A DNA stretch of 50,216 nt, from NCBI GenBank assembly GCA_025769875.1, contig JAGFNK010000391.1, positions 1 to 50,216 of the forward strand. Reading direction: 5' to 3'. A model generated the notes under the pieces. It saw only the letters and a program-made list of their open reading frames with translations, was not told the DNA's origin and did not search any database. This document shows, one piece after another, positions 10,606 to 21,468 of this stretch (positions are counted from its first letter, which is position 1; each line of letters opens with the position of its first letter). This DNA comes from Russula earlei. Lineage: Eukaryota; Basidiomycota; Agaricomycetes; Russulales; Russulaceae. A program made the translations under genes and the position numbers.

Positions 10606-11896
10606 GTAAGTCACTCAATTTCTGTCTGATTCCCTGTTTGACTCCATTTCATAAGGTAGGTGTCATTCATTGCCAGCACCCTTACATAAGCCACTTACTA
10701 AGCGCCAAGACTGGCCAAATGTTCAATGAAAAAGATATTGGCAAAATACAGGTGGTGGTAAGGTGACTTGTACGGCTCTCTGTCTGTTCTGCTTCACTTG
10801 CATGCTCTGCTGCTCCCTACCCACCACCGTTTTGCCTGTCCACACTGCTGTTACCCTACTCGCTTTCGCTCCACACACTGCCACACCATCACTTTGCTCG
10901 AGCGTACCATTGTTGTCTCTTGCTCTGCATCACATCCTGCCCACTCCCACCTCATTTTCATGCATCAACATCTACTCTTGCCTATCTTGCATGCATGTGC
11001 TTCCATACAAGCAAACCCTGCCATCCTCATTCACCTTTCATCTTGTGCTCACGCCCTCACTGTTAATGTCTCACACACTGTAAGGCAGATTCCCACTGGC
11101 CACAGAATCAAGTGAGTAGAAGGGCATTGACTGGCACTGACACAATCCATATGAAAGCAACTCCTGCACTCCACATCCCTCCATTCCACTCCCACCACCA
11201 CCATCTCTTGCACCTCTCAAGGACAATGTCACCAGTCTGGCTGACCAGTTGCAAAGTGCGGACATCAAATTTACCTTTCAAGCCACCCTCATCTCGATGC
11301 CACTAGCCCACCATCTTTCCTTTCATCCAGTGTCATTGCTCTCATTGTCCTTCCATACTTTCCCAGTTCACCACCTTGTGCCCTTGTCAACCTTGACCTT
11401 CTTTCATCCCACTCCCAGCCAGCTCTTGACCTCCTTTCATCCCATTGCCCTGCTGGGTTATGATGTCAATGAGCTCAAGATCTGATTCAGTAACTGGGAC
11501 CTGTGCATGACACGTGAGAGTTGGAGGTTCATCATCATCATCAACTTCTTCAACAGTGGCCTTCCTGGATACCTTGGAAAGGTTCTGAATGCAAGACCTA
11601 GTGGCTTTAGACTTCTGTGCCATAGTATAGAGTGCGGGGAGGGCTTCAATCCTCTACTTTTCGTTGTCTCTTGGTTGGAAAGGTCACATGTTTGGTCACA
11701 TGATGTGGCCAAATTGTGTGAATGCAATTTTGTGACCTTGTCCCAAATGCATCAATAATGTGTTTAGAAACAAGTTTCCAACTTCAAAATTATCACTCTT
11801 ATTATTCCTTCAAATGGATAGTATTGCAGAAAGTGTGCTCAGAGACCTTTTCATAGGCATCCTATCTATAGTCTTCAGGACTTAGAATAGCAAAAG
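10606..11896. other. 1291-bp intervening segment in the transposase, GT...AG bounded
   Basis: Removing 10606-11896 (GTAAGT...AAAAG) joins CGRW to YNVASVEA in frame, as expected for the family. Fungal introns here are about 50 bp, so this is probably an intron enlarged by insertion. 10760-11450 is pyrimidine-rich, and a minus-strand gene start lies at 11623. I found no TIR or LTR edges. Confidence 0.6.
11387..11623 (-). pseudogene. N-terminal fragment of an unknown minus-strand protein
   Basis: ATG on the minus strand at 11623, 78 codons. It opens basic (MAQKSKATRSCIQNLSK), then acidic (VEEVDDDDEPP), a layout I associate with N-termini of fungal transposon-borne proteins, but this is inference. 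It stops in low-complexity DNA. It lies within the segment interrupting the Tc1/mariner transposase, so it is probably part of the inserted DNA. Confidence 0.4.
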
Positions 11897-12472
11897 GTAT
11901 AATGTGGCAAGCGTTGAAGCCGTTGCAAAAGTGGGGATGTTTTGCTTACATAACCATGTGCTGGCAATGAAGGACGCCTACCTTAGCTTCTCCGTTCTTC
12001 CTGACATCTCATTCACTGATGGAATTTTACACTGCAAGATTGTTGAAGGCTCATTTTGCACCAAAACTTTTCAACAATTTATTGGCAGTCTTCTCAAGGT
12101 TATGGAACCATACCCTGGCCCCAACTCCGTCATTGTTATAGACAATTGTTGGATTCACAAGCATGCAGATATTGTTGAGATGATTGAGTCAAGGTTTGTA
12201 ATAACATACTAGACCTGTAATGTGTTTGACATGACCTACTTTTACCAGGGGAATGCATTGCAAATTCCTGCCTCCATATTCACCTGATTTGAACCCAATT
12301 GAGCTCGCATTTTTGGCAATGAAGTATCACATTCGACGAAACGGTGATTTGGTCTGCTTGTCAATGACTGAATTATCTGACAGAGACATATATACAACCC
12401 TACTTGATGCACTTTATCTTGTTTCTCCCTTGGACTGTTGTGGCTGGTACAAGTATTGTGGGTATTCTTAGT

Positions 12473-12690
12473 GTTGTGTTATTTGTACTCTTGACAGTTG
12501 TACTTGCCAATATGATATTGTAGAAGATGAAGTGGTCAAGACCCACGCAACCAGTGGGCTCGCGATAAAGACGACTTGGACTAGCTCTGACACCTCCTCC
12601 CCACTATGACATTTCCATGTATAGTAGCTTACAAAGATATGGTCATGTGACAAATGTGGGCTGATCGTGAGGACCGCAGGTACACAAAAT
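12473..12690. other. 3' flank of the Tc1/mariner pseudogene
   Basis: No gene seen. A right TIR would be expected here, but I could not pair any segment with the 9600-9900 side. Confidence 0.5.
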
Positions 12691-13554
12691 TTCCTACTGG
12701 TAGTGTTTAAAAGTCCGGTCCATTGGACCAAAAATGGACACAGATTGAACCAGACCAGACCGATGGCAACTGAATGTAGCTGTGAGCAGTATCCACAGTG
12801 CGTTTGTTTTGTTCATGCACGCTCTCTCATCCTCTCCTCCCCTCTCCTTCCCACTAAACCTCTCTCCATGGCCAACATGACTACCTCCCTGGACAAGCCT
12901 CCACCTCATTACCCATAGCAAGCCACATTCCTGACTCAGCTGGAATGGATTTGTGCATGCGTTATTTCATTTTTGTTTCTGTGGTTACTTTTTTTAATTT
13001 TTACACCACCACTCAGTATGCAAGTTGTGTCCCATTTGCTTACCCACCATGTGCCCTGTGGATTGCGCACTAATGCCCTAATGCCTTTATCCAGCTTTCA
13101 ACTATATGGACACCATCGAGTGCCTACTTGCATACCCCAGCATCATCATCATCAACTGTATCAACACCTGCCCCAACTTTACTCTTCACACTCGATATCT
13201 GAATCAGAGCCCCTCCCACCTACTCGATTGAATAGTTTCACTCTCTTGCAACCCTTGAAGGATGTACATAAATATAAGTATGTCACTGGTCTCATCGGTG
13301 AGTCCTGCAACCTGGCACAAGCCCCTCGCTGCCAATAGCGCCACTGCATTTACCAAGCACAGCTCCCTCTCACCTTTTCACGGCATCTTGATGCCTTTCC
13401 TGTGCTATAGAGGCATTCTTGCCCTTCACCCTCTTGCCCCCTCCCAAGTACACCCCAGTGAACTCCCAACCTCTGTCAACATACACATCACCCATTTTGG
13501 GAACAAACCTTCGCATGGTTCCCCGATTTCTCTGCGCTCTTCATATTCTTCCTC

Positions 13555-14481
13555 GTGTTTCACAGCAATGCAAATCCTCCACCTCCCTTTTTCCTTACAC
13601 TTGCTGACTCTTGCACTCAACAGCGCACTCATGGTGCAGCACTACTTGGCATCTCATCTCTTAGTACTCATTTCGAGAATGGAGGCAGCCTGGGTGATGG
13701 CGAGAAAGTGAATGAGAGCTACTGGGAGGATGTGCGTGCTGTCATGGTGCTGCTGATGAATACACTTGCCAGTGCGACTGCCCCTCTCATCAAAGCTGTG
13801 GAGTGCGAACACTTGCGCACAGAGAACCTGACTCCCAGCACATCCCATTCTCATTCCTCCTCTGGATCCCTTTCAGTCGCTTCGCCACTCCAACAGGATG
13901 AGGTGCGATGATGGTGACGGCAAGCACACATGTCATCATCATGCCTCCTGTCTTTTGCACCATTGCCAAGCCACCTTGCGCACTTTGCAGCCTGCATTGA
14001 TGCACTCATGAATTCACTGGATGATGCATGTGAGCACCTCAAGTCCTGTGTTTCATCTCTGTGCAATGGCAACACTACTGCTGTCAGCACCTCCACATCC
14101 CACCACAATCTGCCATATAATACAGATTCGCTGGTGCTGTGTGCATACGAAAGGCTCGGCCATGATGTGGTGGCATCCAAGTCCCAATTTGAGATGGAGT
14201 GGGATGTGTTTGAGCGCAATGTGCTGGGCCCATTGCGGCAGCTGGCAGCCACCACCACCATGACAGGCAATGGTGCCGATGGGGCCGCCACCGCCACCGC
14301 AGACCTGCAAGAGATGTATGCATGCATGACGATCACCATGGAGCCCAAGCTGGGGCCCAGGTTCATCAGCCTGCCTGAAGGCGTGGTGCAGGGTCAGCTG
14401 CCAGAAGATGGTGTGGACTGTGGGGCAGGAGGGGAGGGGCATCATAGGTGGCATTGCATGGATGGGCGAACCAGCAGGTGA
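13555..14481 (+). pseudogene. hypothetical protein fragment in copy 1
   Basis: One frame is open across about 308 codons apart from TGA TGG TGA at 13909-13917. The first part contains SYWEDVRAVMVLLMNTLASA. The second contains FAACIDALMNSLDDACEHLKSC and AYERLGHDVVASKSQFEMEW. Both look helical and protein-like. An intron from 13902 (GTGCGA) could hide the stops, but no acceptor fits the phase. There is no in-frame ATG at the left edge. Family unknown. Confidence 0.45.
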
Positions 14482-14833
14482 GTTTTGGGCATCTCTTGCC
14501 ACTTGCTGCTTCAGGTTGTGAAAGTGGGAGCTGACAGTGGCCACCCCACCCCACACCTGTGGAATCTTGGCGTGACATGTGCACACTCGGCTCAGTCACT
14601 TGGGTGACCTGCAAGACAAGAGCCTCTTTTTTTTGACCTGACCAACAATGACAGGCATGCGCATGCACAACTCCCTCTCTCTCACTACATCACACATGCA
14701 AATGCCTCCACACCCTCTCCTCTGCCTCTGATGATGTTACCACCGAACACCTGACAAGTGTGCCCGCAACTCCCTCTCTCTCACCACCATGTCAAGCATG
14801 CAAACGCCTCCACGCCTTCCACCTCTCACCTTC

Positions 14834-15715
14834 TGTTACACCATTTTCCTTTTACATTTACTTCTTACCTCTTGCTATGGACTGCTTGCTTGCGTACGTC
14901 CCTTTACTTACTGGTCTTGTGATCTCTTACATCTTGTGATCCCTTCTGTGTTATCATGTGATCCATACACGTCCAGGTAACACTGGATTGCTGTTACTTT
15001 CCCTTTGTTTGGTTCTCTTCCCATTTATATTCACTTCTTAGTTTTGACTGTACAATGCTGCGCACTGACTGTGCAGCACAGTTACTTGGTTCTGACTCAT
15101 TCGTGGCCTCATTCCTATGACTCCTACTTATTATGACTCCTACTATACTAGTAGCACAGTCAAAGCGCAGCTATTGCTGCGCTTCTCCTGTATATATAAG
15201 CTCAGTACTTTGTGACCAAAGCCCTAAGCTTGGTCTCTTGTAGAATCCAACCTACTCTTGTCCAACATATTCTCCTGCAACCCACTTCACTCTCACAAAC
15301 TTAAACCACAACCACCTCTCCATTTCATCAACTCTCAACACACCATCCACCATCTACTCTTCGCCTTTCCCTTCCTTCCCTAAGAGTCTCTCTTCACTCC
15401 CCTGAGAAGAGCTCTCCTCCTTTAAGACCTACCTTCCTCTACTCTCTCTGCATTGTTCAAGGTCCCCGACAGACTTGAACGCATATAGCTAGTGGAACCA
15501 GCCCTAGTCTATCCCATTACAAACTTACCCTAGCTTCTCAACGGACTGAGTCGTACTAGGAAGGGTCTATTGGCCATAACCTGTTTAGCATGAAACACTT
15601 CGACCGCTGCAGGGATCCTTACTCATTACACACAGGAACCAGCCCATTTCTTGAACACCTCTCTACTACCAACTTGTTGTCCGCTTGTGAACTGACATGG
15701 CTAGTTACTGTGACA
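14834..15715 (+). mobile_element. solo LTR, family E (882 bp)
   Basis: Starts TGTTACACCATTTTCC, ends GTTACTGTGACA, and is flanked by the perfect 5-bp duplication CCTTC (14829-14833 and 15716-15720). It matches 31711-32593 in reverse orientation. TATATATAAG (15191-15200) is followed by a GACCAAAGCCCTAAGCTTGGTC inverted pair, closely resembling the start region of the family-G LTR. No internal region remains, so it formed by LTR-LTR recombination. Confidence 0.93.
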
Positions 15716-16242
15716 CCTTCAATGCACACACCTAGCCCTCCGCCTCTTGCCCTTGATGTGCACACCTGCTCCTCTGCCTCCAACGATGCTACCACCCCCA
15801 TGCACAAGCACACCCACCTGCCACTGCCTCATTGGGCAAAAGCCCCCCAACGCTCGAAAGCCAGACGACCACCCTTGCATGGCATTTCGGCCACGCTGAC
15901 TAGTGCCCACTCATTGCCACCAGTAACACTTCATCTACCCTTTACAGTACATACAGCCTCCTACTATATTCTTTCAAAGCCTAGCTTCATTACACCTGTT
16001 GCCTCAATGCTGCAATCACCAAAAACATGCACGCATCCATACCTGGTCCATACCCAATCCCTGCAATAACTTTTACCCCTCAATAACAGGAACAGGGCCA
16101 ATGCCTGGCAACACCACATGATGATGCATTCCCCGCACTGCGCCTGCGTTCCAACACATGACAACACCTCAGAACATGCACCCCCCTTTGTGATGATGGG
16201 ATCATGTGCATGCAAGGTCGAAGATTCGCTCAAGATGCTTGA
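15716..16242 (+). pseudogene. C-terminal part of copy-1 hypothetical protein
   Basis: Ser/Thr/Pro/His-rich reading frame continuing after the solo LTR. A frame ending VEDSLKMLD at about 16243 matches the copy-2 terminus at 18570. The stop at 16069 and frame changes show decay. Function unknown. Confidence 0.4.
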
Positions 16243-16262
16243 CTGAGGATGGTTACCCAGTT

Positions 16263-16642
16263 CCCTCTCACATTAGCTACAGTACATAAGGACCAGTAGC
16301 TACTGTTCTGAATAACAAGTTTTTGTGCCCATGTTTCCCCTTTTGTCTCCATCTGCCTGTGTGAATGACTCTCAAGACTTCCCTTTTCTCTGTCTCCTCT
16401 CTTGTACAAGCCCACTTCTGCTGGACATGATAGTTCAAGACATCCTTGAGAATGTGTGTCCATTTTGATGTGGCAGGCATGGCGAACAGTGTGCACTGTG
16501 ATGACTTCAATCTTTCTGAGTCAACTTTGCAATTCAAACTCAGTATGTGGTGCCAAAGGGAATGCCAGACCCATGGATGCTCAGAATAAGTCATTACAGT
16601 ATTTGCTACTTATTGTTGAATTCTCGGGAGGGGAGGTTTCAG
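16263..16642. other. spacer after copy 1
   Basis: No convincing gene. The pyrimidine tract near 16330-16420 is similar to the promoter tract near 18700-18740 behind copy 2. A 105-codon minus-strand frame (16277-16594) looks moderately protein-like but is unsupported. Confidence 0.4.
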
Positions 16643-16760
16643 AGTAGTACTTATTTGTCACTTATTTGTTACTTATTACAGTTACTTATTGCCGATTTGG
16701 CAGTAAAATGCAAATAGGTGACAAATAAGTAACAAAATAAGTGCCCAATAAGTGGTTACT
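16643..16760. repeat. ACTTATTTGT inverted-repeat cluster
   Basis: ACTTATTTGTCACTTATTTG (about 16651) and its relatives face GACAAATAAGTAACAAAATA (about 16723). TTACTTATTGCC.GATTT.GGCAGTAA forms an inner hairpin. It may be the core of a small MITE; no target duplication is resolvable. Confidence 0.65.
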
Positions 16761-16975
16761 TGGAATGCCCCTAATGTTACATCACATCATTATAAATGTG
16801 CAGTCTGGACCGGTTATAAACTGGTCTGAACTGGTCCAGTGACCATGGGGCAACCGCAACAGACCAGTCTATGAAATTCATGAACCGGGCCAGGCCGGTT
16901 TCCCCAAGGTCATATGGTGTCATAGTGGGGGAGAGGTACAGCAGTTACTTGGACTTGACATACCATTTGCCCACC

Positions 16976-18570
16976 ATGACCTCCACATCGCCCACTCCTG
17001 CTCCCGTCATCCCTGTTGCCCCTTTCTCCATCCCTGCCATGCAAGCCGTTGCCCCCACACCTTCAGTCCTGCCTGTCCCTGTCCCTGCTTCGCCCATGAT
17101 CTCAGCTGCTGCCTCACCCCCACGCTTGCACACCATTGCATGCAATTCAGTCACCACCACCCCAGACTCATCTGCATCCGTCGCCACCACGTCAGTCCCA
17201 ATATCATCAGCAGCCTCCGTCTTAGCCTTGCCTGCCATCATCAGTACAGCACCGCCTGCCACCGCCTCAGTAGTCTCATCGCCAGCCATCTCCATTGTTG
17301 CTGTACACACCCCATCCACTGTAGCATCTGTAATGCCAGCCAGTTCTGCTATCTTAGTTTCTACCACCATCGTCTCAACCACCACTGCTGCCAGCTCCAT
17401 CCTGTCTCACATGGCCTCACCTTCACCTGCCTCAGTTGTCTCCTCACCAGTTCTCATGCCGCCCACAATGCCAGCTGCCTCCCCTGCCCCATCAGCCATC
17501 AGTTCAGCCTAGTCCACCATATCTCCAGCATCTCCAGCTGCCGCCGTCTCTGCCCTGTCCACTGCCTCAGCCTGGCCTGCTGTCTCACTCCCATCACCAG
17601 ATGCCGCCACTGCCCCAATGTCTCCTTTTGCCGCCCCAGCTCTAGTTTTATCTGCCACCGCCACCTCAGCTCAGTCTGTCGCCCTCTTGGTTTCATCCTC
17701 AATCTCAGTCAACGTCATGCCTAGCGCCAAAGTTTCAGTCACACATGACACCAGCAGCAATGCACTGCTGTCACCTCACACCACCAGCATCGCCCAAGAA
17801 GACCAAAGTCCTCAAACCCAAGCTCAGCAATGCCATCCCACAGAAAAATCAACAGCCACCATCATGATGTCACCACAGGAGAAGCCATTGATGCAAGCAC
17901 CATACCACACCATGCCTCCCCTTCCATCGCATCCCCACCCACACGTATGCCCTCATCCCCGCATGCTGCCATCACCTGCAGTGGCAAAGACCTCGTCACC
18001 GCAGCCGTGAGATGATTACCAGAGACCCCTCACATCTTGTTTTAGGTTTTTGGACGCTGACCCCACACACTCTAGCTCAACGACTACGGCAAGTGTTCAC
18101 AAGGTGAACCATGCTGTCTGCCCCCTCTTGTCTTGTCACCCACTTGCATGCTATTGTCCACACGTCCCACTGCCACCTGCTATGGAGAAGACCTCGATGC
18201 CACAGCCGGAAGATGTCAGCGCAACAGCCACACAAGCCGGGCTTGCAGCTTGCCTCCACAACAACAACAGCAGCAGCAAAAACAACAGCAATGGCAACAA
18301 CTTCAACGATGCCAGCAGCACCACATCGTGATGACACATTTGACATGCCGCAAGCATGCCACACCCCCTCCTGCTTCGCCACACCGCACCCACATTCCAG
18401 GACACAACAACACCAGCACCACTGCACGCAATGACACAGATGACACATTCAACACGAGGCACACACCGCAAGCATGCCCCGCCCCATCCTGCCATGCTGC
18501 AATGCCCACCCCCTTTGCAATGACAAGACCACGTGTGCGCAAGGCTGAAGACTTACTGAAGATGCTTTGA
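16976..18570 (+). pseudogene. Ala/Ser/Thr/Pro-rich protein, copy 2
   Basis: From ATG 16976 a single frame stays open to a TAG at 17510, continues open to a TGA at 18008, then resumes to about 18331. It has almost no charged residues for long stretches (repeats of PAVS, TASVV and ISTA type), like a mucin-type or linker sequence. The final part shifts frame and ends RPRVRKAEDLLKML at 18568-18570, homologous to the end of copy 1. The composition could be coding or merely GC-biased simple sequence. The shared charged tail argues for an ancestral protein. Confidence 0.45.
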
Positions 18571-18736
18571 CCGAGGATGGTCAAAATTTCAAGCCCCTGG
18601 GAGGTGTAAGGTAGGCAATTGGTTGGCTACAGAATCACGTGTTCCAAATGCCTTTCATGCAGTCTTGCCAGATCTCATGTAGTCTCTTACTGATGTCACT
18701 ACACATGTTTCCCTTTTTCCTCTCTCCTCCCTCCTG

Positions 18737-18744
18737 TATATAAA
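18737..18744 (+). promoter_or_regulatory. TATA box
   Basis: TATATAAA about 150 bp before the ATG at 18896, preceded by a C/T-rich tract and followed by pyrimidine-rich leader, as in fungal promoters. Confidence 0.6.
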
Positions 18745-18895
18745 GTGTTTAGCTACTCTCTGGAATAGAAAAGTCTCTTCTCCCCTCTCACCCCTTTCCG
18801 CAATGGACCAGTCAGCCTTACAAACTCACCCATGCTTTCCTGGACTCATTATTGTAGTATGTATGTAATTCACTTGCACCTCACTTGCTCACTTC

Positions 18896-19125
18896 ATGCC
18901 ACCCAAAAAACACCAGGCAGTAAAAGCAGTTGCAAAAGCCAGTGAGCCTTGTGATACGTGGGCCAAGGAACCAGATACAGGTGAGTTACTTCTTCATTGG
19001 AGATAGGCACTCAGTAGCTGACCTGTGCTGTTGTTTTTCATTCAGAGTGTGCACCAGCTCTAGCTTCTTCAACCCCCAAGGTGAAGGGATGTTCAGATCT
19101 AACTGATCTTGTTACTGACTCTTAG
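18896..19125 (+). CDS. 5' exons of a gene probably split by the Harbinger insertion
   Basis: ATG 18896 (MPPKKHQAVKAVAKASEP) runs to a donor at 18981. A 65-bp intron (GTGAGT...TTCAG, branch CTGAC near 19016) leads to exon 2 from 19046, in frame to a TAG at 19123-19125. That gives 55 codons (TPKVKGCSDLTDLVTDS at the end). The splice signals are strong and a TATA box lies upstream. MPPK-type basic starts are common before fungal Zn2Cys6 clusters. Such a cluster begins just after the transposon at 23034, so I infer one ancestral gene of which this is the first part. The TAG may mark decay. Confidence 0.55.
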
Positions 19126-19631
19126 TGAAAGAGTTGCTTGATTTAGTTCAAGCACTAAACTCCAAGTCCTTTGATATTATCTCAGGAAGAATAGGTGTAA
19201 GAGAAGAGAGGGACCTCTTTCACTTAGAGTTATCACTTATAGTTAGTTTGTTTAGAATGTTGACAAGATGATTGTTGCTTGTAAGAGAGTAAGTCAAGCA
19301 TAAGGCTCGACTTCTCAGTACCACAGACTATTTATATGATATCTCCACAACTACTGATCCGATTTGTATGAAACTTGGGGTGCACATAGCTGAGAACCAG
19401 TAGTATCCAAATACATAGAGGCAATTCAAGAATGTCAGAAATGACTCACGTGTGAGTCATTCTTTCCTAGTATCTGTCATCAATCAGTAAGTAGTGAGTA
19501 AGCCATTACTGATCAACAAGTAAGCAAGTTAGTAAGCAATCACTAAACCAGATGAATAAGCACATATGAGTAAAACAGGATGAGTCACCAATGCATAGGT
19601 AAGCAGACGAGAAACGCAGAACACGAGAATC
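19126..19631. other. gene-internal or intergenic DNA before the Harbinger element
   Basis: No reading frame stands out. 19490-19600 is rich in AGTAAGC words. It includes the palindrome at 19441-19460. Confidence 0.5.
19441..19460. promoter_or_regulatory. 20-bp inverted repeat with two TGACTCA half-elements
   Basis: ATGACTCAC GT GTGAGTCAT has 9-bp perfect arms. It holds two TGACTCA (Gcn4/AP-1-like) sites facing each other around CACGTG. It could be a bZIP/bHLH site or just a small hairpin; no gene is clearly attached. Confidence 0.35.
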
Positions 19632-19634
19632 TTA

Positions 19635-19844
19635 GGCCCCATTTACCAACCAAGAATTCTTGAATCTTGAACTTGAACTCGGATTTCGGTATTTTCCAGG
19701 GGTGACAGGAGTCACAGGCGTGATGAACGATAACTTGATTAACTAATACGAGTTTCTTTAATTATAATTTCTTTAATTATAATTATGAGCTCTTTCCCAC
19801 CAGATTTGCAAATTCGCTTGTTGTAATTGCATATTCGCGTGTGT
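19635..19844 (+). repeat. Harbinger left TIR
   Basis: About 210 bp inverted match to 22807-23016 with a few mismatches, several at CpG (CTCGG versus CTTGG). It contains a tandem CTTTAATTATAATT pair. Confidence 0.92.
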
Positions 19845-20020
19845 GCATATCTGCATGAGGTAACACATGATTTGTAAAAAAAATATTTCTACATCGTGTT
19901 GGCCAGATGGCGATATGGAGGGCATAGTTTGTACATACATGAAATTCTATGCTAGTCAACATGCGCCCTTTGAATTCTCATTCTCACATATTGCTCCCAC
20001 ATGTCACCAGCAATTCTGTC

Positions 20021-21337
20021 TCACCTGTGATTCGCTCGCTCCCTCTCACGCTGTGTCACTGGGCCTTCAGCAAGTTCACCAGCCTCCTCCTCATCTTGAG
20101 AGCCCATGTGGAGCTCAGCCACATCATCAAAGGTGGAAATCTCCCTAGGATCATACTCACGAATAAAATTGTGCAGTGCTGCAAGCACAGCTGGGATGCG
20201 CACCTGAATTGACATGTTATAGTTAAGGGGATGATCGAGTAATTGGAACCGTCGCTTGAGGATTCCAAAGATGTGTTCTACGACATTGCGAGCTTGAGCA
20301 TGACACAGATTGAACAACTCCTCATGCGTGCGTGGCCTGGGACAAATGTCAGTGAGAAAACTCAGGAGATGAGAAACATTACCTTGTGTTTGCGTGACCC
20401 CATTCGGCGAGATGGTACCGCACGCCTCGATAAGGGGTGAGAAGTACATCTGATGAGGCAAAGCCTCCATCGCCAAGATAATACTTTCCGCTTGGGATAA
20501 AAAAATCAGAAAGTCGTGTGTCAAGGAAGAGTGTCACATCAGCAGTGGAACCCTCCCAACCAGTCAGGAGATAGGTGAAGCGGAGGTTGAAAGAACATGC
20601 CACAAGGCAGTTCTGTGTGATTACTCCTTTGTGGTTCCTCGCCATGTCACGCTCGTCAGCAGTGGCAGAACACTTGATATGTGTGCCATCGACAGCGCCT
20701 AGGGCATCCTTGAGATATGGATAGAGCTTGGGGTTACTTCGGATAAAGGGGTGAGGGGGCAAATTGGCGTCAGGGAGCTGCACAAATGTGGTATAGAAGG
20801 GGGGGCTTGAGAGAACTCCAAGATTTTTTTTAAAATACTTAACTGCCTGTCAGAACAAGTGTGAAGAAACCCAAGTGATACATACTTTGAAATGGTGCGG
20901 GGTGACCGCTGGAAACGCTCTCCAACATGAGTTGATGACAGCCCTGTAACAGCAGTATAGAGGAAGATGGCAATTTGTTCTTCAATTAGGACATGTCGTG
21001 ATGAGGCAACACTGAGGTTTCGAATGGTCCGCCGGAGGGTGTCAAAGACATGTTTATGTACTCCAAGCTCGCTCCGAATGTGCTCTGGATGGCCAGTGAG
21101 TAGTTCATGAACCCATGCAGCCCCAGTTAATGCTGATGTGTGATATGGAATACGACGAGGACAGATGGCTTGGAGGAGTTGTATATATGCTTCACAGCAA
21201 AGCAAGACAAGAGTCAACATATGCAAGAGGACCACAAGTCGTTGGCGTCGCTTCTTTACCAGTTGTTGATTGGGCATTGGGGGGGGAAATGATGGGATGG
21301 ACAACGCAATGCTTTGAAAGTTTTTCTTTGCCGCCAA
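20021..21337 (-). CDS. Harbinger transposase (DDE_Tnp_4 nuclease)
   Basis: This protein cuts and joins the transposon ends. The N-terminal half carries the HTH-like region (EEQIAIFLYTAVTGLSSTHV, then RSPRTISKY). The catalytic triad is visible as GAVDGTHI (Asp), YLGDGGFASS (Asp) and NVVEHIFGILKRRF (Glu). The 46-bp intron at 20337-20382 joins frames exactly (HANT-RPRTHEEL) and has a CTGAC branch point. A second junction near 20843-20885 (GTATGT) does not restore the frame unless one base is added. The run of seven G on the plus strand (20799-20805) is a likely place for a one-base loss or sequencing error. Predicted length is about 410 residues, normal for the family. Confidence 0.93.
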
Positions 21338-21468
21338 GCAGACTGAGTCAGCATAGATGGACTCAGTCCACCCTGTGACCGCATGATACCATCAATGACA
21401 AATTATTTTACATACACATAACACATGACAACATGACATTTGAAATTACAATTACAATTTGGTTTGTG

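Larger units (their letters stand above)
9900..12472 (+). pseudogene. Tc1/mariner-superfamily (DDE_3) transposase, decayed, multi-exon
   Basis: A cut-and-paste transposase of the IS630/Tc1/mariner type. The N-terminal part holds an HTH-like region (VSSVERIL) and PDLYLNELQD. The core has FIDESSVDR (first Asp, about 10499), VIVIDNCWIHK (second Asp, about 12131) and LPPYSPDLNPIELAF (acidic third residue, about 12265). It ends naturally in GWYKYCGYS. Introns at 10172-10222, 10364-10411 and 12194-12248 join the frames exactly and have fungal GT/AG and branch signals. Premature stops occur at TL*AGG, LN*ISM and DR*TTY. A 1.29-kb interruption (10606-11896) sits at a splice-like junction. No matching TIR pair was found for this copy. 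Confidence 0.88.
12690..16262 (+). repeat. low-complexity gene-like unit, copy 1 (interrupted by a solo LTR)
   Basis: The start has GGTCC/GGACC words and CCAGACCAG. The end encodes a VEDSLKMLD-type tail. Both are matched by copy 2 (about 16800-18600), whose start holds GGTCC/ACCGG words and whose end reads RKAEDLLKML. Beyond the tails, both copies pass into an ATGTTTCCC-TTTT pyrimidine tract. The middles are too degenerate to align by eye. Taken together this is a tandem duplication in the same orientation. Confidence 0.5.

Noticed and set aside
13851..14586. Overlapping minus-strand ORFs of 100-177 codons
   Set aside because: They arise in GC-rich low-complexity DNA, and no splice or start signals support them.
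20056..20440. Plus-strand ORFs within the Harbinger element
   Set aside because: Shadows of the minus-strand transposase exons.
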